Part shown: one piece after another, positions 9,133-17,968 of the stretch
Numbering within the stretch: the stretch's first letter is position 1
Layout of the letters: every line of letters begins with the position of its first letter
Source: Acidimicrobiaceae bacterium
GTDB lineage: Bacteria > Actinomycetota > Acidimicrobiia > Acidimicrobiales > RAAP-2
NCBI GenBank assembly: GCA_003133665.1
Contig: PKYK01000072.1
Location: 1 to 53,474 of the forward strand
Length of the DNA stretch: 53,474 nucleotides
Direction of reading: 5' to 3'
Made by a program: the position numbers and the translations under genes
Notes under the pieces: generated by a model
Database searches by the model: none
Told to the model about the DNA's origin: nothing
The model's input: only the letters and a program-made list of their open reading frames with translations

Positions 9133-10392
9133 CTATTCCTCCACCGCGGTCATGCCGAACTCGCGGCGCCAGCCCTGGGGCAGGAGCACTTCGAGTAGGT
9201 CGTCGACGGTCACGACACCGATCATCCGGCTGTGCTCTTCGTCGAGCACCGGCAGGACCGTCAGGTTGAAGTCACTCATCTTGCGGGCGACCCGGTGCAG
9301 GTCCCAGTGGGGATGCACGTGGGTCAGTTGCGTACGGGCCACGCTCAGCGCGAGCTCGGTGGCGCGCGCACGGACCAGGGGGGCGATTGAGGCGGCGCCG
9401 ATGGGCTGGCCGGCTTCGTCGAGCACGAAGACCGCGTGCAGCGACTCGGCGGGTACTAACGACGTGCGAATTGCCTCGATCGCATCAGCGACCGTCGCCG
9501 TCGCGGGCACCGACACGAAGTCCGTGTTCATCAGTCCACCTGCGGTGTCGGCGTTGTAGGAGAGCAGATTGCGGACCTTGGCCTGCTGAGCCTGCGGCAG
9601 CTGCTCGAGAATCGACAGCCGACGGTCTTGGTCGATCTCATTGATCAAGTCGGCCGCGTTGTCCGGTTCCATCCGCGCGAGCAGTCGGGCCGCTTCCGCA
9701 TCGCTGCGCGACTCGAGGAACTCCAGCTGATGGGTGGTGTCGAGCTCTTCGAAGACGTCGGCCTCGAGTTCGCGGTCGAGACCCACCGCCTCGATGATCT
9801 CCTCACCCTCTTCGTGACTGGCCTGCTCCACGAGATCGGCAATCTGGGCGGGGTGGAGTTTGGCGAGCTTGCGGTACGGGATGCGTAGTCGGGCCGACGG
9901 GACGTGCGCCACGAACGGTTCAATCGACGCGAAGTCGACAATCGACTCGGCCTTCACGCGTTGGCCGATCTTCTGGCCCAGCACCCGTCGAAGGAACGGG
10001 CGACGACCGGGGTCGACACCAACGACCTCCCACTTGCCGTCAATCTCGGCGATCTCGATCTCGTTGGCGATGATGAGACGACCTCGGACCAGGTTGATGA
10101 GGTGGCGGGCCAGGAGGTCCTCGGCGAGCAGCAGCTCGCCGGGTCGGCGCTCGAAACGACGAAGATCGACGCGTCGCCCTTCGAAGGTCATCCGGCCTTG
10201 GGCCAGGCCCCCGATCTTGCGGATCGGCACGAAGAGGTTGCGTCCCTCGATGCGAATGACCGCACCGACCACGGGCGGGTGGGCGTCGTCCCCGAGGCGC
10301 GCGACCAGATCCTGGACGCGGCCTATCCGGTCACCGTCTTGATCGAAGATCGGACGGCGGAGGAACGTGGAAAGGTGGAGAATCTCTGTCAT
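9133..10392 (-). CDS. MgtE-like cytoplasmic protein: PRC barrels, MgtE N domain and two CBS domains, no membrane channel
   Basis: Soluble 419-residue protein. Residues 1 to about 165 hold two PRC-barrel-like units (for example RPIFDQDGDRIGRVQDLVARL and its second copy HLINLVRGRLIIANEI). About 170-285 is an MgtE intracellular N domain made of short helical repeats (LHPAQIADLVEQA, MEPDNAADLINEID, LPQAQQAKVRNLL). About 290-405 is a CBS pair (SVPATATVADAIEAI and the second, HVHPHWDLHRVARKM). In MgtE channels these domains sense Mg2+ and gate the pore; here the five-helix channel domain is missing and the protein ends in a short tail. The next gene on the same strand is the NRAMP-like transporter, so it may act in trans as its Mg2+ sensor (inference). 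Confidence 0.82.
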   Translation of the reverse strand: MTEILHLSTFLRRPIFDQDGDRIGRVQDLVARLGDDAHPPVVGAVIRIEGRNLFVPIRKIGGLAQGRMTFEGRRVDLRRFERRPGELLLAEDLLARHLINLVRGRLIIANEIEIAEIDGKWEVVGVDPGRRPFLRRVLGQKIGQRVKAESIVDFASIEPFVAHVPSARLRIPYRKLAKLHPAQIADLVEQASHEEGEEIIEAVGLDRELEADVFEELDTTHQLEFLESRSDAEAARLLARMEPDNAADLINEIDQDRRLSILEQLPQAQQAKVRNLLSYNADTAGGLMNTDFVSVPATATVADAIEAIRTSLVPAESLHAVFVLDEAGQPIGAASIAPLVRARATELALSVARTQLTHVHPHWDLHRVARKMSDFNLTVLPVLDEEHSRMIGVVTVDDLLEVLLPQGWRREFGMTAVEE

Positions 10393-10499
10393 ACGAAGAG
10401 CCCTAGGGACTTTCCAAGGCTACCCCTTGGGTCCCGACGGCCACCAATGGCCCCGCGTGAACTCCTCGCCGACTGACGGTGAACGCCACGGTGCGATAC

Positions 10500-11528
10500 T
10501 CAGCGTGTTGTGGGCTTGAACTTGGCGAGCACCTCGCCTACGAAGGCCACGTCGTCATCGGTGACTCCGGCGTGGGTGACGAAGCGTGCGCGGCGCGGCG
10601 CCACGGTGCCACCTTCGACGCCGAGCTTGGCGAGCTCGTCAACTATCTGGCGGGCTTGGGGATGGGAGAACGCCACGATGTTCGTTCGACACGTCGCCGG
10701 GTCGTAGTGCGACTCGGGAAAAGCCGACGCGAAGTGGTCGGCGATCTGTCGTGCGCGCCCGTGGTCGTCGGCCAGTCGGTCGATCATCGTGTCGAGAGCC
10801 ACGAGACCCGCCGCCGCGAGCACCCCGGCCTGGCGCATGGTGCCGCCGAGGCGCTTGCGTTCGACGCGGGCCCGCTCCATCAGGACCGCCGGGCCGGCGA
10901 GCAGCGAGCCAACCGGTGCGCACAAGCCCTTCGACAGGCACGTCATCACGGTCGTGGCCGGCGCCGCATACTCCGCCGCCGACGTCCCCGTCGCCACCAC
11001 CGCGTTGAAGAGTCGCGCGCCGTCGAGATGAACCGGCCGCTCGCCGACCGCGTTGGCGAGGGCGCGAAAGTCATTGACGTCCCACGGCGTGCCACCGGAC
11101 GGCATGTGCGTGTTCTCCACCGCGACCATCGCCACGTGGGGCTGGTGGTCGAGTTCGGCGTCGATGACGTCCAGCACGTCGCTGAGCAGCATCACGCCGT
11201 CCGTGTCGTCAACCGTGGCGAACTGCACCGACGAGTTGCGCGCCGACGCACCCATCTCGAAACTGACGACGTGTTGACCCCGCCCCGCCACGATGACGTC
11301 GCCGGGTCTCGTGAGAACGCGTACCGCAATCTGGTTCGCCATCACGCCCGAGGGCACGAAGAGCGCGGCCTCCTTGCCGACGATCTCTGCGTAACGCGCT
11401 TCGAGAGCATTGACGGTGGGGTCTTCGCCGTAACCGTCGTCGCCCACGATCGAATTCGCCATCGCCTGGCGCATCGCTGACGTTGGCTGGGTCACGGTGT
11501 CGCTTCGTAGGTCTACGCGTCGAGTCAT
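10500..11528 (-). CDS. ltaE: Low-specificity L-threonine aldolase
   Basis: PLP enzyme that cleaves L-threonine or allo-threonine into glycine and acetaldehyde; 342 residues, the usual length. Seen: N-terminal [16 protein letters not shown], the His/Asp PLP region [15 protein letters not shown] and [10 protein letters not shown], and the Schiff-base Lys in [13 protein letters not shown] around residue 200. The start is ATG at 11528, six bases behind a TAGCCT -10 hexamer, so the transcript is probably leaderless. It diverges from the thioesterase gene across 36 bases. 107 bases of non-coding DNA separate its end from the MgtE-like gene start. Confidence 0.94.
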   Translation of the reverse strand: MTRRVDLRSDTVTQPTSAMRQAMANSIVGDDGYGEDPTVNALEARYAEIVGKEAALFVPSGVMANQIAVRVLTRPGDVIVAGRGQHVVSFEMGASARNSSVQFATVDDTDGVMLLSDVLDVIDAELDHQPHVAMVAVENTHMPSGGTPWDVNDFRALANAVGERPVHLDGARLFNAVVATGTSAAEYAAPATTVMTCLSKGLCAPVGSLLAGPAVLMERARVERKRLGGTMRQAGVLAAAGLVALDTMIDRLADDHGRARQIADHFASAFPESHYDPATCRTNIVAFSHPQARQIVDELAKLGVEGGTVAPRRARFVTHAGVTDDDVAFVGEVLAKFKPTTR

Positions 11529-11534
11529 AGAGAG

Positions 11535-11540
11535 AGGCTA
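11535..11540 (-). promoter_or_regulatory. Predicted -10 element of the threonine aldolase gene (leaderless)
   Basis: Minus-strand TAGCCT (TAnnnT type) ends exactly six bases before the ATG. Transcription would begin at or next to the start codon, and there is no Shine-Dalgarno. No good -35 is visible. Confidence 0.5.
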
Positions 11541-11552
11541 CCGGTCGACCTT

Positions 11553-11558
11553 TAGACT
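11553..11558 (+). promoter_or_regulatory. Predicted -10 element of the thioesterase gene (leaderless)
   Basis: TAGACT followed by six bases and then the GTG at 11565. It lies 12 bases from the opposing -10 of threonine aldolase, so the two promoters overlap and may compete. Confidence 0.5.
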
Positions 11559-11564
11559 GGCGGA

Positions 11565-11978
11565 GTGAACGAGAAGCCGGTTGAACTAGTCGCCGCGAAC
11601 ATGGGAGTCCACCTGCACCTGGGCGTGGAGATGGTGCTCGTGACGCCGGACAAAGTCGTACTCCAGGTGGAGGTCGGCCCGAAGCTGCACCAGCCCTACG
11701 GGATCTTGCACGGTGGCGTCTCGGCGCTCCTCGCCGAAAGCGCGGCGTCCATCGGAGCGGGCGTGAGCGTGAAACCCGACCACATCGTTGTCGGCACCGA
11801 ACTCAACTGCTCTCATCTTCGCTCCATGTCGAGCGGCACCCTCACCGCCACCGCCACGCCGATTCGCAAGGGCCGCAGCGTGCACGTCTGGGCCATTGAC
11901 CTCACGGACGACAAGGACCGGCTTATCTGTGTGGCCCGGTGCTCGTTGCAGGTTTTGAAGGCGCCTCCGACGAAGTAG
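11565..11978 (+). CDS. PaaI-type hotdog-fold thioesterase
   Basis: Acyl-CoA thioesterase of the YdiI/PaaI branch, 137 residues. The hallmark HGGVSALLAESAASIGA near residue 50 (HGG plus the catalytic Glu) is intact, preceded by GPKLHQPYGILHGG. Members hydrolyse aromatic or medium-chain acyl-CoAs, some in menaquinone synthesis. The start is a GTG, probably read from a leaderless mRNA. The gene is followed after 48 bases by a KAS III gene on the same strand, giving a mini-cluster of acyl-thioester enzymes. Physiological substrate unknown. Confidence 0.88.
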   Translation: MNEKPVELVAANMGVHLHLGVEMVLVTPDKVVLQVEVGPKLHQPYGILHGGVSALLAESAASIGAGVSVKPDHIVVGTELNCSHLRSMSSGTLTATATPIRKGRSVHVWAIDLTDDKDRLICVARCSLQVLKAPPTK

Positions 11979-12026
11979 GTCGACGACCTAGACTTTGCGT
12001 ACAGCAAGCCAACGAAGGGGCTGACG

Positions 12027-12950
12027 ATGGGCGTTCGGATTACGGGTTGGGGTATTGCGGTCCCGGACCGCATCGTCACCAACGACGAGCTCTCGCTCAC
12101 CCTCGACACCTCCGACGAGTGGATCACCTCGCGAACGGGCATCCGTGAGCGCCGTATCGGGGGATCGACGATGACCCTCGGCACGTTGGCCGGCCAGCGC
12201 GCGCTCGAAGACGCCGGGCTTTCGACCGGCGACATCGACTTCCTCGTCCTCGCGACCACCACCCCCGACCGGATAGCGCCCGCGACCGCCCCGATGATCG
12301 CCAACGCGATGGGACTCTCCTGTCCCGCCATGGACGTGAACGCGGCCTGCAGTGGCTTCATGTACGCCATGCGCACCGCCCAGGGCCTGCTCGAGACGGG
12401 CAACAAGCGCATCCTCGTCGTCGGTGCCGAGCACCTCTCGCGCTGGGTCGACTGGACCGATCGCAACATGGCGGTGCTCTTGGCCGACGGGGCCGGTTCG
12501 GCCGTGCTCGAGTACGACGCCAACGGCAACGACCTGCTCTCGTTCAGCCTCGGCGCCGACGGATCGGCGGCCGACCTCTTGACCTGCGAGCACGGGGGCT
12601 TCTTCGAGATGGACGGAAAGGAAGTCTTCCGCCGTGCGGTGCGCGTGGTCGTCAGTTCGGCCGAGCAGGCTCTCGCCGACGCCGGCCTCACGGCCGACGA
12701 CCTCGCGCTCGTCATCCCCCATCAGGCCAATATCCGCATCATCCAGGCCGCCACCCAGCGCCTCGGCATCGAGATGGAGCGCGCCGTCGTGGTACTCGAT
12801 CGTTACGGCAACACCTCGAGCGCGTCGATTCCCCTGGCCTTCGCCGATGCGCGTGAGAACGGACGCGTCAAGGCCGGCGAGTACGCGTTGCTCACGGGCT
12901 TCGGCGCCGGCTTGACGTGGGCGTCGGCGATCGTCAAGTGGTCCAGGTGA
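12027..12950 (+). CDS. fabH: Beta-ketoacyl-ACP synthase III (FabH family)
   Basis: Condenses an acyl-CoA starter with malonyl-ACP to begin fatty acid chains. It has 307 residues, near the normal 310-330. The catalytic triad is visible: Cys in VNAACSGFMYAM (near 112), His in VIPHQANIRI (near 234) and Asn in DRYGNTSSAS (near 262). It begins at an ATG preceded by AAGGGG; a TAGACT hexamer at 11989-11994 could be its -10. Its TGA overlaps the GTG of the nucleotidyltransferase gene (GTGA). Because the core fab genes are not next to it, a specialised starter role is as likely as general lipid initiation. Confidence 0.92.
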   Translation: MGVRITGWGIAVPDRIVTNDELSLTLDTSDEWITSRTGIRERRIGGSTMTLGTLAGQRALEDAGLSTGDIDFLVLATTTPDRIAPATAPMIANAMGLSCPAMDVNAACSGFMYAMRTAQGLLETGNKRILVVGAEHLSRWVDWTDRNMAVLLADGAGSAVLEYDANGNDLLSFSLGADGSAADLLTCEHGGFFEMDGKEVFRRAVRVVVSSAEQALADAGLTADDLALVIPHQANIRIIQAATQRLGIEMERAVVVLDRYGNTSSASIPLAFADARENGRVKAGEYALLTGFGAGLTWASAIVKWSR

Positions 12951-13786
12951 ACGGACCGACCCTCGTCATCTTGGCCGCCGGGTGCGCCCGGCGCTACGGC
13001 GGGACGAAGCAGCTCGCCCCGATCGGCATGCACGGCGAGGGCGTCATCGACCTGATCGCCTCGGACGCCTACGCCGCGGGCTTCGATCGCATCGTCGTGG
13101 TGGTGAACCCCGACACCGGACCTCAGATCAAGGAACACATCGAGAACGTCTGGCCGACGCACCGTCCCGTCTCGTTCGCGGTGCAGGACGAGCCTCTCGG
13201 CACCGTGCACGCGGTCCTCGCCGCTGAGCCGTACCTCGATGTGACCCAGCCCTTCGGCATCTCGAACGCGGACGACCTCTACGGCCGTGACGCCTTCGCG
13301 AAACTGGGGGCCCACCTCGTCACGAAGTCAACGAACTGTCTCATTGGTTTCCGGCTGAACCGGGCCCTGGTCGGCGATCTGCCGGTCTCGCGGGGCGTCT
13401 GCCACGTGGTGAACGGGCACCTCACCGACATTTGGGAGCGACGCCAGGTGCACAACTCCCCCGACGGCTACTTGTCCGACGACGGACTGTCGCCGGTCTT
13501 CCTCGATGCCGAAGCCATCGTCTCGATGAACCTGTGGGGCTTTCAGCCCGCCATGTGGCCACTGCTGCGCCGCGCGATGGAGAACCACGACTTCGTGGCG
13601 CAGCCCGAAGCCCTGCTGCCCGTGTTCGTGGGCGAGATCTTGCACCACGTCCCCCTGCGTTTCGACGTCCTGATCACCACCTCACGCTGCGTCGGGGTCA
13701 CGCACGCCGACGATCTGCCCTTGGTGCAGGCCGACGTGCGCCTGCAGATCGACGCGGGCGAACGCCCCGAGCGCGCTTTTCTCTGA
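12947..13786 (+). CDS. Sugar nucleotidyltransferase-like NTP transferase
   Basis: 279 residues from the GTG at 12947, which overlaps the stop of the KAS III gene by four bases (GTGA) and is followed at once by the Rossmann strand GPTLVILAAG. Seen: a nucleotide-binding loop LAAGCARRYGGTKQLAPIG (the usual GxGxRxGG in variant form with Cys) and the metal-binding Asp in SNADDLYGRDAF near residue 108. The rest has the mixed alpha/beta pattern of GlmU/RmlA-like enzymes but no hexapeptide repeat domain. It would transfer a nucleotidyl group to a phosphorylated sugar or polyol. The substrate and its link to a fatty-acid initiation enzyme are unknown. Confidence 0.75.
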   Translation: MNGPTLVILAAGCARRYGGTKQLAPIGMHGEGVIDLIASDAYAAGFDRIVVVVNPDTGPQIKEHIENVWPTHRPVSFAVQDEPLGTVHAVLAAEPYLDVTQPFGISNADDLYGRDAFAKLGAHLVTKSTNCLIGFRLNRALVGDLPVSRGVCHVVNGHLTDIWERRQVHNSPDGYLSDDGLSPVFLDAEAIVSMNLWGFQPAMWPLLRRAMENHDFVAQPEALLPVFVGEILHHVPLRFDVLITTSRCVGVTHADDLPLVQADVRLQIDAGERPERAFL

Positions 13787-13787
13787 T

Positions 13788-16700
13788 TCAGCGCCAGTCC
13801 CTCGACGGCGTCACCGCCGTCAGGGTCAGCGGTTCGACGAACTCCGCCGCCAACGCCACGCTGCCTTGACCGCGCTGCAGCGAACCTCGAATCACCAGCG
13901 CCGGCGATTTGCGGGCTACCGACGACCACCGGGCCCAGGCCCCCTTCGAGAAGATCACGTTGACGTGACCCGTCTCGTCCTCGAGGTTGAGAAAGACCGC
14001 TCCGTTCGCCGTCTCGGGATGCTGACGATGCGTCACCACGCCCGCCACCGTGACCCGGGCGCTCTCCACACTGGCCAACGACGACGCCCGGGTGACGCCG
14101 CGTTCGTGAAGTTGCGCGCGCACCAGCGCCATCGCGGTCGCGTCGGGGGTGAGACCCAGCGACCAGAGATCGTCGGCGACGCGCTCCATCTCCGTCGTCG
14201 CCGGCAGCGGCGGAGCCTCGAGGCCGGTCACGACGCCCGCCAGTCGGTCAACGGTCCCTTGCGCGGCCGCCCCGGCCGACCACGCCAACGCCCGACGGGT
14301 CGCCCCGAAGCAGTCCAGCGCGCCGGCGGCGGCGAGCGCTTCGAGGTGGTGCTGCTGGCAGCCGGCGCGACGCACCAGGTCCTCGGAACTCGCCCACGGT
14401 GCCCCCTCGACGATGCGCGTCGCGAGCTCGGTGCCAATGGTGCGCAACGCCCCTAGGCCCAGGCGCACGTCGGGACGCTCGAGCGAGCCCTCGAGCGCGG
14501 CCCCGACCCCCGAGGTGTTGACGTCGGGACGCAGCACGCCCACCCCGTGACGCTGCGCGTCGGCCACCAGACTCTGGGGGGACCAGAAGCCCAGGGGTTG
14601 GGCGTTCAAGAGCGCGACCAGAAAGGCCGCCGGGTAGTGCACCTTGATCCACGCCGAGCAGTACACCAGGTGGGCGAACGAGACCGAGTGCGACTCGGGA
14701 AAACCGAAGTTCGCGAAGGCCGACAGCGCGTCGAAGAGTTGGTCGGCGGCGGCGGCGGTGATTCCGTTGACCGCCATGCCGTCGTAAAAGCGGCTCTTCA
14801 GTTTCAGCATGCGCAGCTCCGAGCGCTTCGCGGCCATGGCCTGGCGCAGTTCGTCGGCCTCGGCCGGCGAGAAGCCCGCGACCGCCACGGCCATCTCCAT
14901 CAACTGCTCCTGAAAGAGCGGCACGCCGAGCGTGCGCGCCAGGATCGGCTCGAGTCGAGGGTGGAGGTACGTGACCGGTTCCTCACCGCGGCGCCGGCGA
15001 ATGTAGGGATTGACCGCGTGGCCCTGGATCGGACCCGGGCGAATCAGGGCCACCTCGATCACGAGGTCGTAGAAGCAGCGCGGCTGCACCCGGGGCAGCG
15101 TCGCCATCTGGGCGCGCGACTCGACCTGGAAGACCCCCACGGTGTCCGCCTCGCAGAGCAGGTCGTAGACGATCTTCTCCTGGGGCAGCGCCCCCAGATC
15201 AATCGTGACGCCGTGAAAGACCGCCACCTGGTCGACCGCGCGGTGCAGCGCGTCGAGCATCCCCAGTCCCAGCAGATCGAACTTCACGAGACCAATGGCC
15301 GCGCAGTCGTCCTTGTCCCACTGCAGCACCGTGCGTCCGGGCATGCGACCCCACTCCACGGGACAGACCTCGAGCACCGGCCGGTCACAGAGCACCATGC
15401 CGGCCGAGTGGATGCCGAGGTGACGGGGACGGCCGAGCAACTCCTTGGCCATCGACACGATCATCTCGGGGGCGTCGGGTGCCGAGGGGGTCATCGTGTG
15501 ACGATCGACGTTGTCGCGTAGGGCGTTGGCCTCCTCTTCGGAGAGTCCGAAGGCGCGCGCCACGTCACGTAGCGCCGAACGAGGTCGATACGTGATGACC
15601 GCCGCCACCTGGGCGGCGTGACGTCGCCCGTAGCGCTCGTAGACGTACTGGATCACCTCTTCACGCCGACCCGACTCGATGTCCACGTCGATATCGGGCG
15701 GGCCGTCACGAGCCGGCGAGAGAAAACGTTCGAAGAAGAGGTTGAGCGCCACCGCGTCGGCGTTCGTGATGCCCAGCGAGAAGCAGACGGCCGAGTTCGC
15801 CGCCGAGCCGCGGCCCTGGCAGTAGATGTTCTCACGACGACAGAACTCGGTGATGTCCCAGACCGTCAAGAAGTAGCCGGCGAAGCCCAGCGTGCCGATG
15901 ACGTTCAGTTCGTGATCGATCTGGCGCCACGCCCCGGGAACGCGTTCGTGGTCGCGGGTGCCGTAGCGCAGGGTCGCCCCTCGCTCGACCAGCACCTCCA
16001 GGTACGACTGCTCGTTCATCCCCTCGGGGGTGGGAAACGTCGGCAGGTTGGGGGCCACCAGGCGCAGGTCGAAGGCCAGTTCGCCACCGAGTTCGCCGGC
16101 CCGGTCAACCACGCCCGGCCAGCGCGCGAAGCGTCGTCGCTGTTCGGCGTCGCTGCGCAGATGCGCGAGCGGCGAGGCGCCGAGCCAACCCTCCATCTCC
16201 TCGAGGCTCTGGCGAGCACGAATCGCCGACAGGACGTTGGCCCGTGCGAAGGCGTCGGGAGTGGCGTAGTGGACGTTGCCCGTCGCGATCACGTCGACGT
16301 CGTAGCGAACCGCCAGCTGAGCCAGTACGTCGTTGCGCGCGACGTCGTCGGGCGCCCCGTGGTCCCACAGTTCGACCGCGAGGTTCTCTCGACCAAAGGA
16401 ACCGATCAGTCGTTCGAGTTCGCGCTGCGCCGCACGCGGACCCTCGGCCAGCAGCGCCCGCGTCAGCGGTCCCTTGCGGCAACCCGTAAGGACCAGCCAC
16501 TGGCGCGCGCGGCTGGCTACTTCGTCCAGGCTGAAACGTGGTGATCCCTTCTCGCCGTGACGAAGGTGCGCCTCACCCAGCATCGTGGCGAGACCGCGGT
16601 AGCCCTCGGGTGAACGCGCCACCACGACGAGGTGCTCGCCCGAAGGGTCACGTACCCCCACTCGATCGTCGTCGCCCGCGAGGGTGATCTCACTGCCGAA

Positions 16701-16889
16701 AATCGTCGCCAGTCCGAAGGCCCGCGCCGCTTCGGCGAAACGAACGACGCCGTAGAGGCCGTGGTGATCGGTCAGGGCCAGGCCCGAGAGTTGCAGTCGG
16801 GCCGCCTCGGCGGCGAGCTCTTCGGGATCACTCGCCCCGTCGAGAAAACTAAAGCCCGAATGGGCGTGCAGTTCGGCGTACGTCGTCAT
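13788..16889 (-). CDS. dnaE2: Error-prone DNA polymerase III alpha subunit DnaE2 (ImuC)
   Basis: Catalytic polymerase of the SOS mutasome, 1033 residues from the ATG at 16889 (MTTYAELHAHSGFSFLDGA); longer readings are antisense to imuB. Domains: an N-terminal PHP domain (1 to about 270), the polymerase core with GRGSAANSAVCFSLGI and the catalytic PDIDVDIESGRREEV, palm/fingers with FQVESRAQMATLPR and RPGPIQGHAVNPY, helix-hairpin-helix region, and a C-terminal OB fold (VTVAGVVTHRQHPETANG onward). The ATG shares one base with the imuB TGA. Induced with imuA'/imuB, presumably through the LexA site at 18622-18635. It ends 1 base from the converging nucleotidyltransferase stop codon, so no terminator fits between. 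Confidence 0.95.
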   Translation of the reverse strand: MTTYAELHAHSGFSFLDGASDPEELAAEAARLQLSGLALTDHHGLYGVVRFAEAARAFGLATIFGSEITLAGDDDRVGVRDPSGEHLVVVARSPEGYRGLATMLGEAHLRHGEKGSPRFSLDEVASRARQWLVLTGCRKGPLTRALLAEGPRAAQRELERLIGSFGRENLAVELWDHGAPDDVARNDVLAQLAVRYDVDVIATGNVHYATPDAFARANVLSAIRARQSLEEMEGWLGASPLAHLRSDAEQRRRFARWPGVVDRAGELGGELAFDLRLVAPNLPTFPTPEGMNEQSYLEVLVERGATLRYGTRDHERVPGAWRQIDHELNVIGTLGFAGYFLTVWDITEFCRRENIYCQGRGSAANSAVCFSLGITNADAVALNLFFERFLSPARDGPPDIDVDIESGRREEVIQYVYERYGRRHAAQVAAVITYRPRSALRDVARAFGLSEEEANALRDNVDRHTMTPSAPDAPEMIVSMAKELLGRPRHLGIHSAGMVLCDRPVLEVCPVEWGRMPGRTVLQWDKDDCAAIGLVKFDLLGLGMLDALHRAVDQVAVFHGVTIDLGALPQEKIVYDLLCEADTVGVFQVESRAQMATLPRVQPRCFYDLVIEVALIRPGPIQGHAVNPYIRRRRGEEPVTYLHPRLEPILARTLGVPLFQEQLMEMAVAVAGFSPAEADELRQAMAAKRSELRMLKLKSRFYDGMAVNGITAAAADQLFDALSAFANFGFPESHSVSFAHLVYCSAWIKVHYPAAFLVALLNAQPLGFWSPQSLVADAQRHGVGVLRPDVNTSGVGAALEGSLERPDVRLGLGALRTIGTELATRIVEGAPWASSEDLVRRAGCQQHHLEALAAAGALDCFGATRRALAWSAGAAAQGTVDRLAGVVTGLEAPPLPATTEMERVADDLWSLGLTPDATAMALVRAQLHERGVTRASSLASVESARVTVAGVVTHRQHPETANGAVFLNLEDETGHVNVIFSKGAWARWSSVARKSPALVIRGSLQRGQGSVALAAEFVEPLTLTAVTPSRDWR

Positions 16890-17968
16890 CAGTCGTAGAT
16901 CCCGACGAGCCACCAACGACTCGACTCGGCGACGAGTAAGACCGCCTCCCCGGAGCCGAGCACCAACTGCAGATGGGCGCGGCGGCGCGGCACCGCCCAC
17001 CACCGTTCGACCGTTGGCCAGGGTCCCGCGTGCCACACCACGTCACGACGCGCCTGATGCGAGAAGAGCAGCGTGGCCGGCGTCGCACTGAGAAATCCGC
17101 GTGACTCCATGCGAACGGGCACGTCATGGGCGTCGCGCAGTTCAATCGCGACGGGGTGCGCCAGCGTCGTCGCCGGCGAGGGTGCGCGCAGCTGGCCCGG
17201 CCACGGCGCATCGTCACCGTGGCCGCTCTCGGACGAACCCCACGGGACCAGCGCGGCACGGTCCTGGGGTCCTCGTCCACCGCGCAACGAGGCCACCACG
17301 ACCGCATCGGCTCCGAGACGACGACGTACCCGGTGCGCTGCAGCCTGGGCTCGGTCGTCACCGGCCCCGCGTTGACCAAAGAATCCGATCTGCTCGTCGT
17401 GCACTTCATCCTCGCCCCGCAACCGGCTGAGGCGCTTGGCGAGGCGCGGGTCGCGCTGACCGGCCAGTTCACTCAACTCCCCGCGAGCCACGCGATGCAG
17501 GTGCAACGCGTGCGCATTGAAACGCTCCGCCACGCGGGCGGGGTCGAGGTCGGCGAACGAACCCACCGTGTGCAGGCCCAGGCGGCGACAGGTCGTTGTC
17601 AGGTCCTTTCGCCCGAGGACCCGGAGTGGTTGGGCACGACGAAAAAGATCGGTCGCCCCCGGCTCCACCACCACGCCCTCGCGAGCGGCCAGCTCGCTGC
17701 AGAAGAGTCCGTCGGCGACGCCGAGCAGCGGCTCTCGCCCCACCACGTCACGAACCGTCTGACGCACGGCATCGAGCACGGCCGCTTCCCCGCCAAAGAA
17801 TCGACTCGGTCCACGTACGGGCAGGACGTAGAGGCCGAGCCGCACCGGCTCGGTGAAGGGACAGAGCACGCTGAGCGCGTCGAGCAATGCGAGATAGTCA
17901 CGCAACGTCGAACCGTCGGTCGACTCTTCGCCGAGCGCCGGAGTCCAGATGGCGAGGAGACGGTCCAT
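16889..17968 (-). CDS. imuB: ImuB, catalytically inactive Y-family polymerase-like mutasome subunit
   Basis: Adaptor that links DnaE2 to the sliding clamp at lesions. 359 residues, shorter than many ImuB proteins (about 500). The N-terminal MDRLLAIWTP and RGPSRFFGGEAAV are typical. The Y-family catalytic acidic residues (the DxDxF start and the SIDE motif) are absent, as expected for ImuB. Residues 193-197 read QIGFF, a fair match to the clamp-binding pentapeptide QL(S/D)LF and in the position where ImuB carries its clamp motif. The C-terminus ends GPWPTVERWW ... SRWWLVGIYD, the family signature. Its ATG follows the imuA' stop codon directly with no spacer. Confidence 0.88.
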   Translation of the reverse strand: MDRLLAIWTPALGEESTDGSTLRDYLALLDALSVLCPFTEPVRLGLYVLPVRGPSRFFGGEAAVLDAVRQTVRDVVGREPLLGVADGLFCSELAAREGVVVEPGATDLFRRAQPLRVLGRKDLTTTCRRLGLHTVGSFADLDPARVAERFNAHALHLHRVARGELSELAGQRDPRLAKRLSRLRGEDEVHDEQIGFFGQRGAGDDRAQAAAHRVRRRLGADAVVVASLRGGRGPQDRAALVPWGSSESGHGDDAPWPGQLRAPSPATTLAHPVAIELRDAHDVPVRMESRGFLSATPATLLFSHQARRDVVWHAGPWPTVERWWAVPRRRAHLQLVLGSGEAVLLVAESSRWWLVGIYD

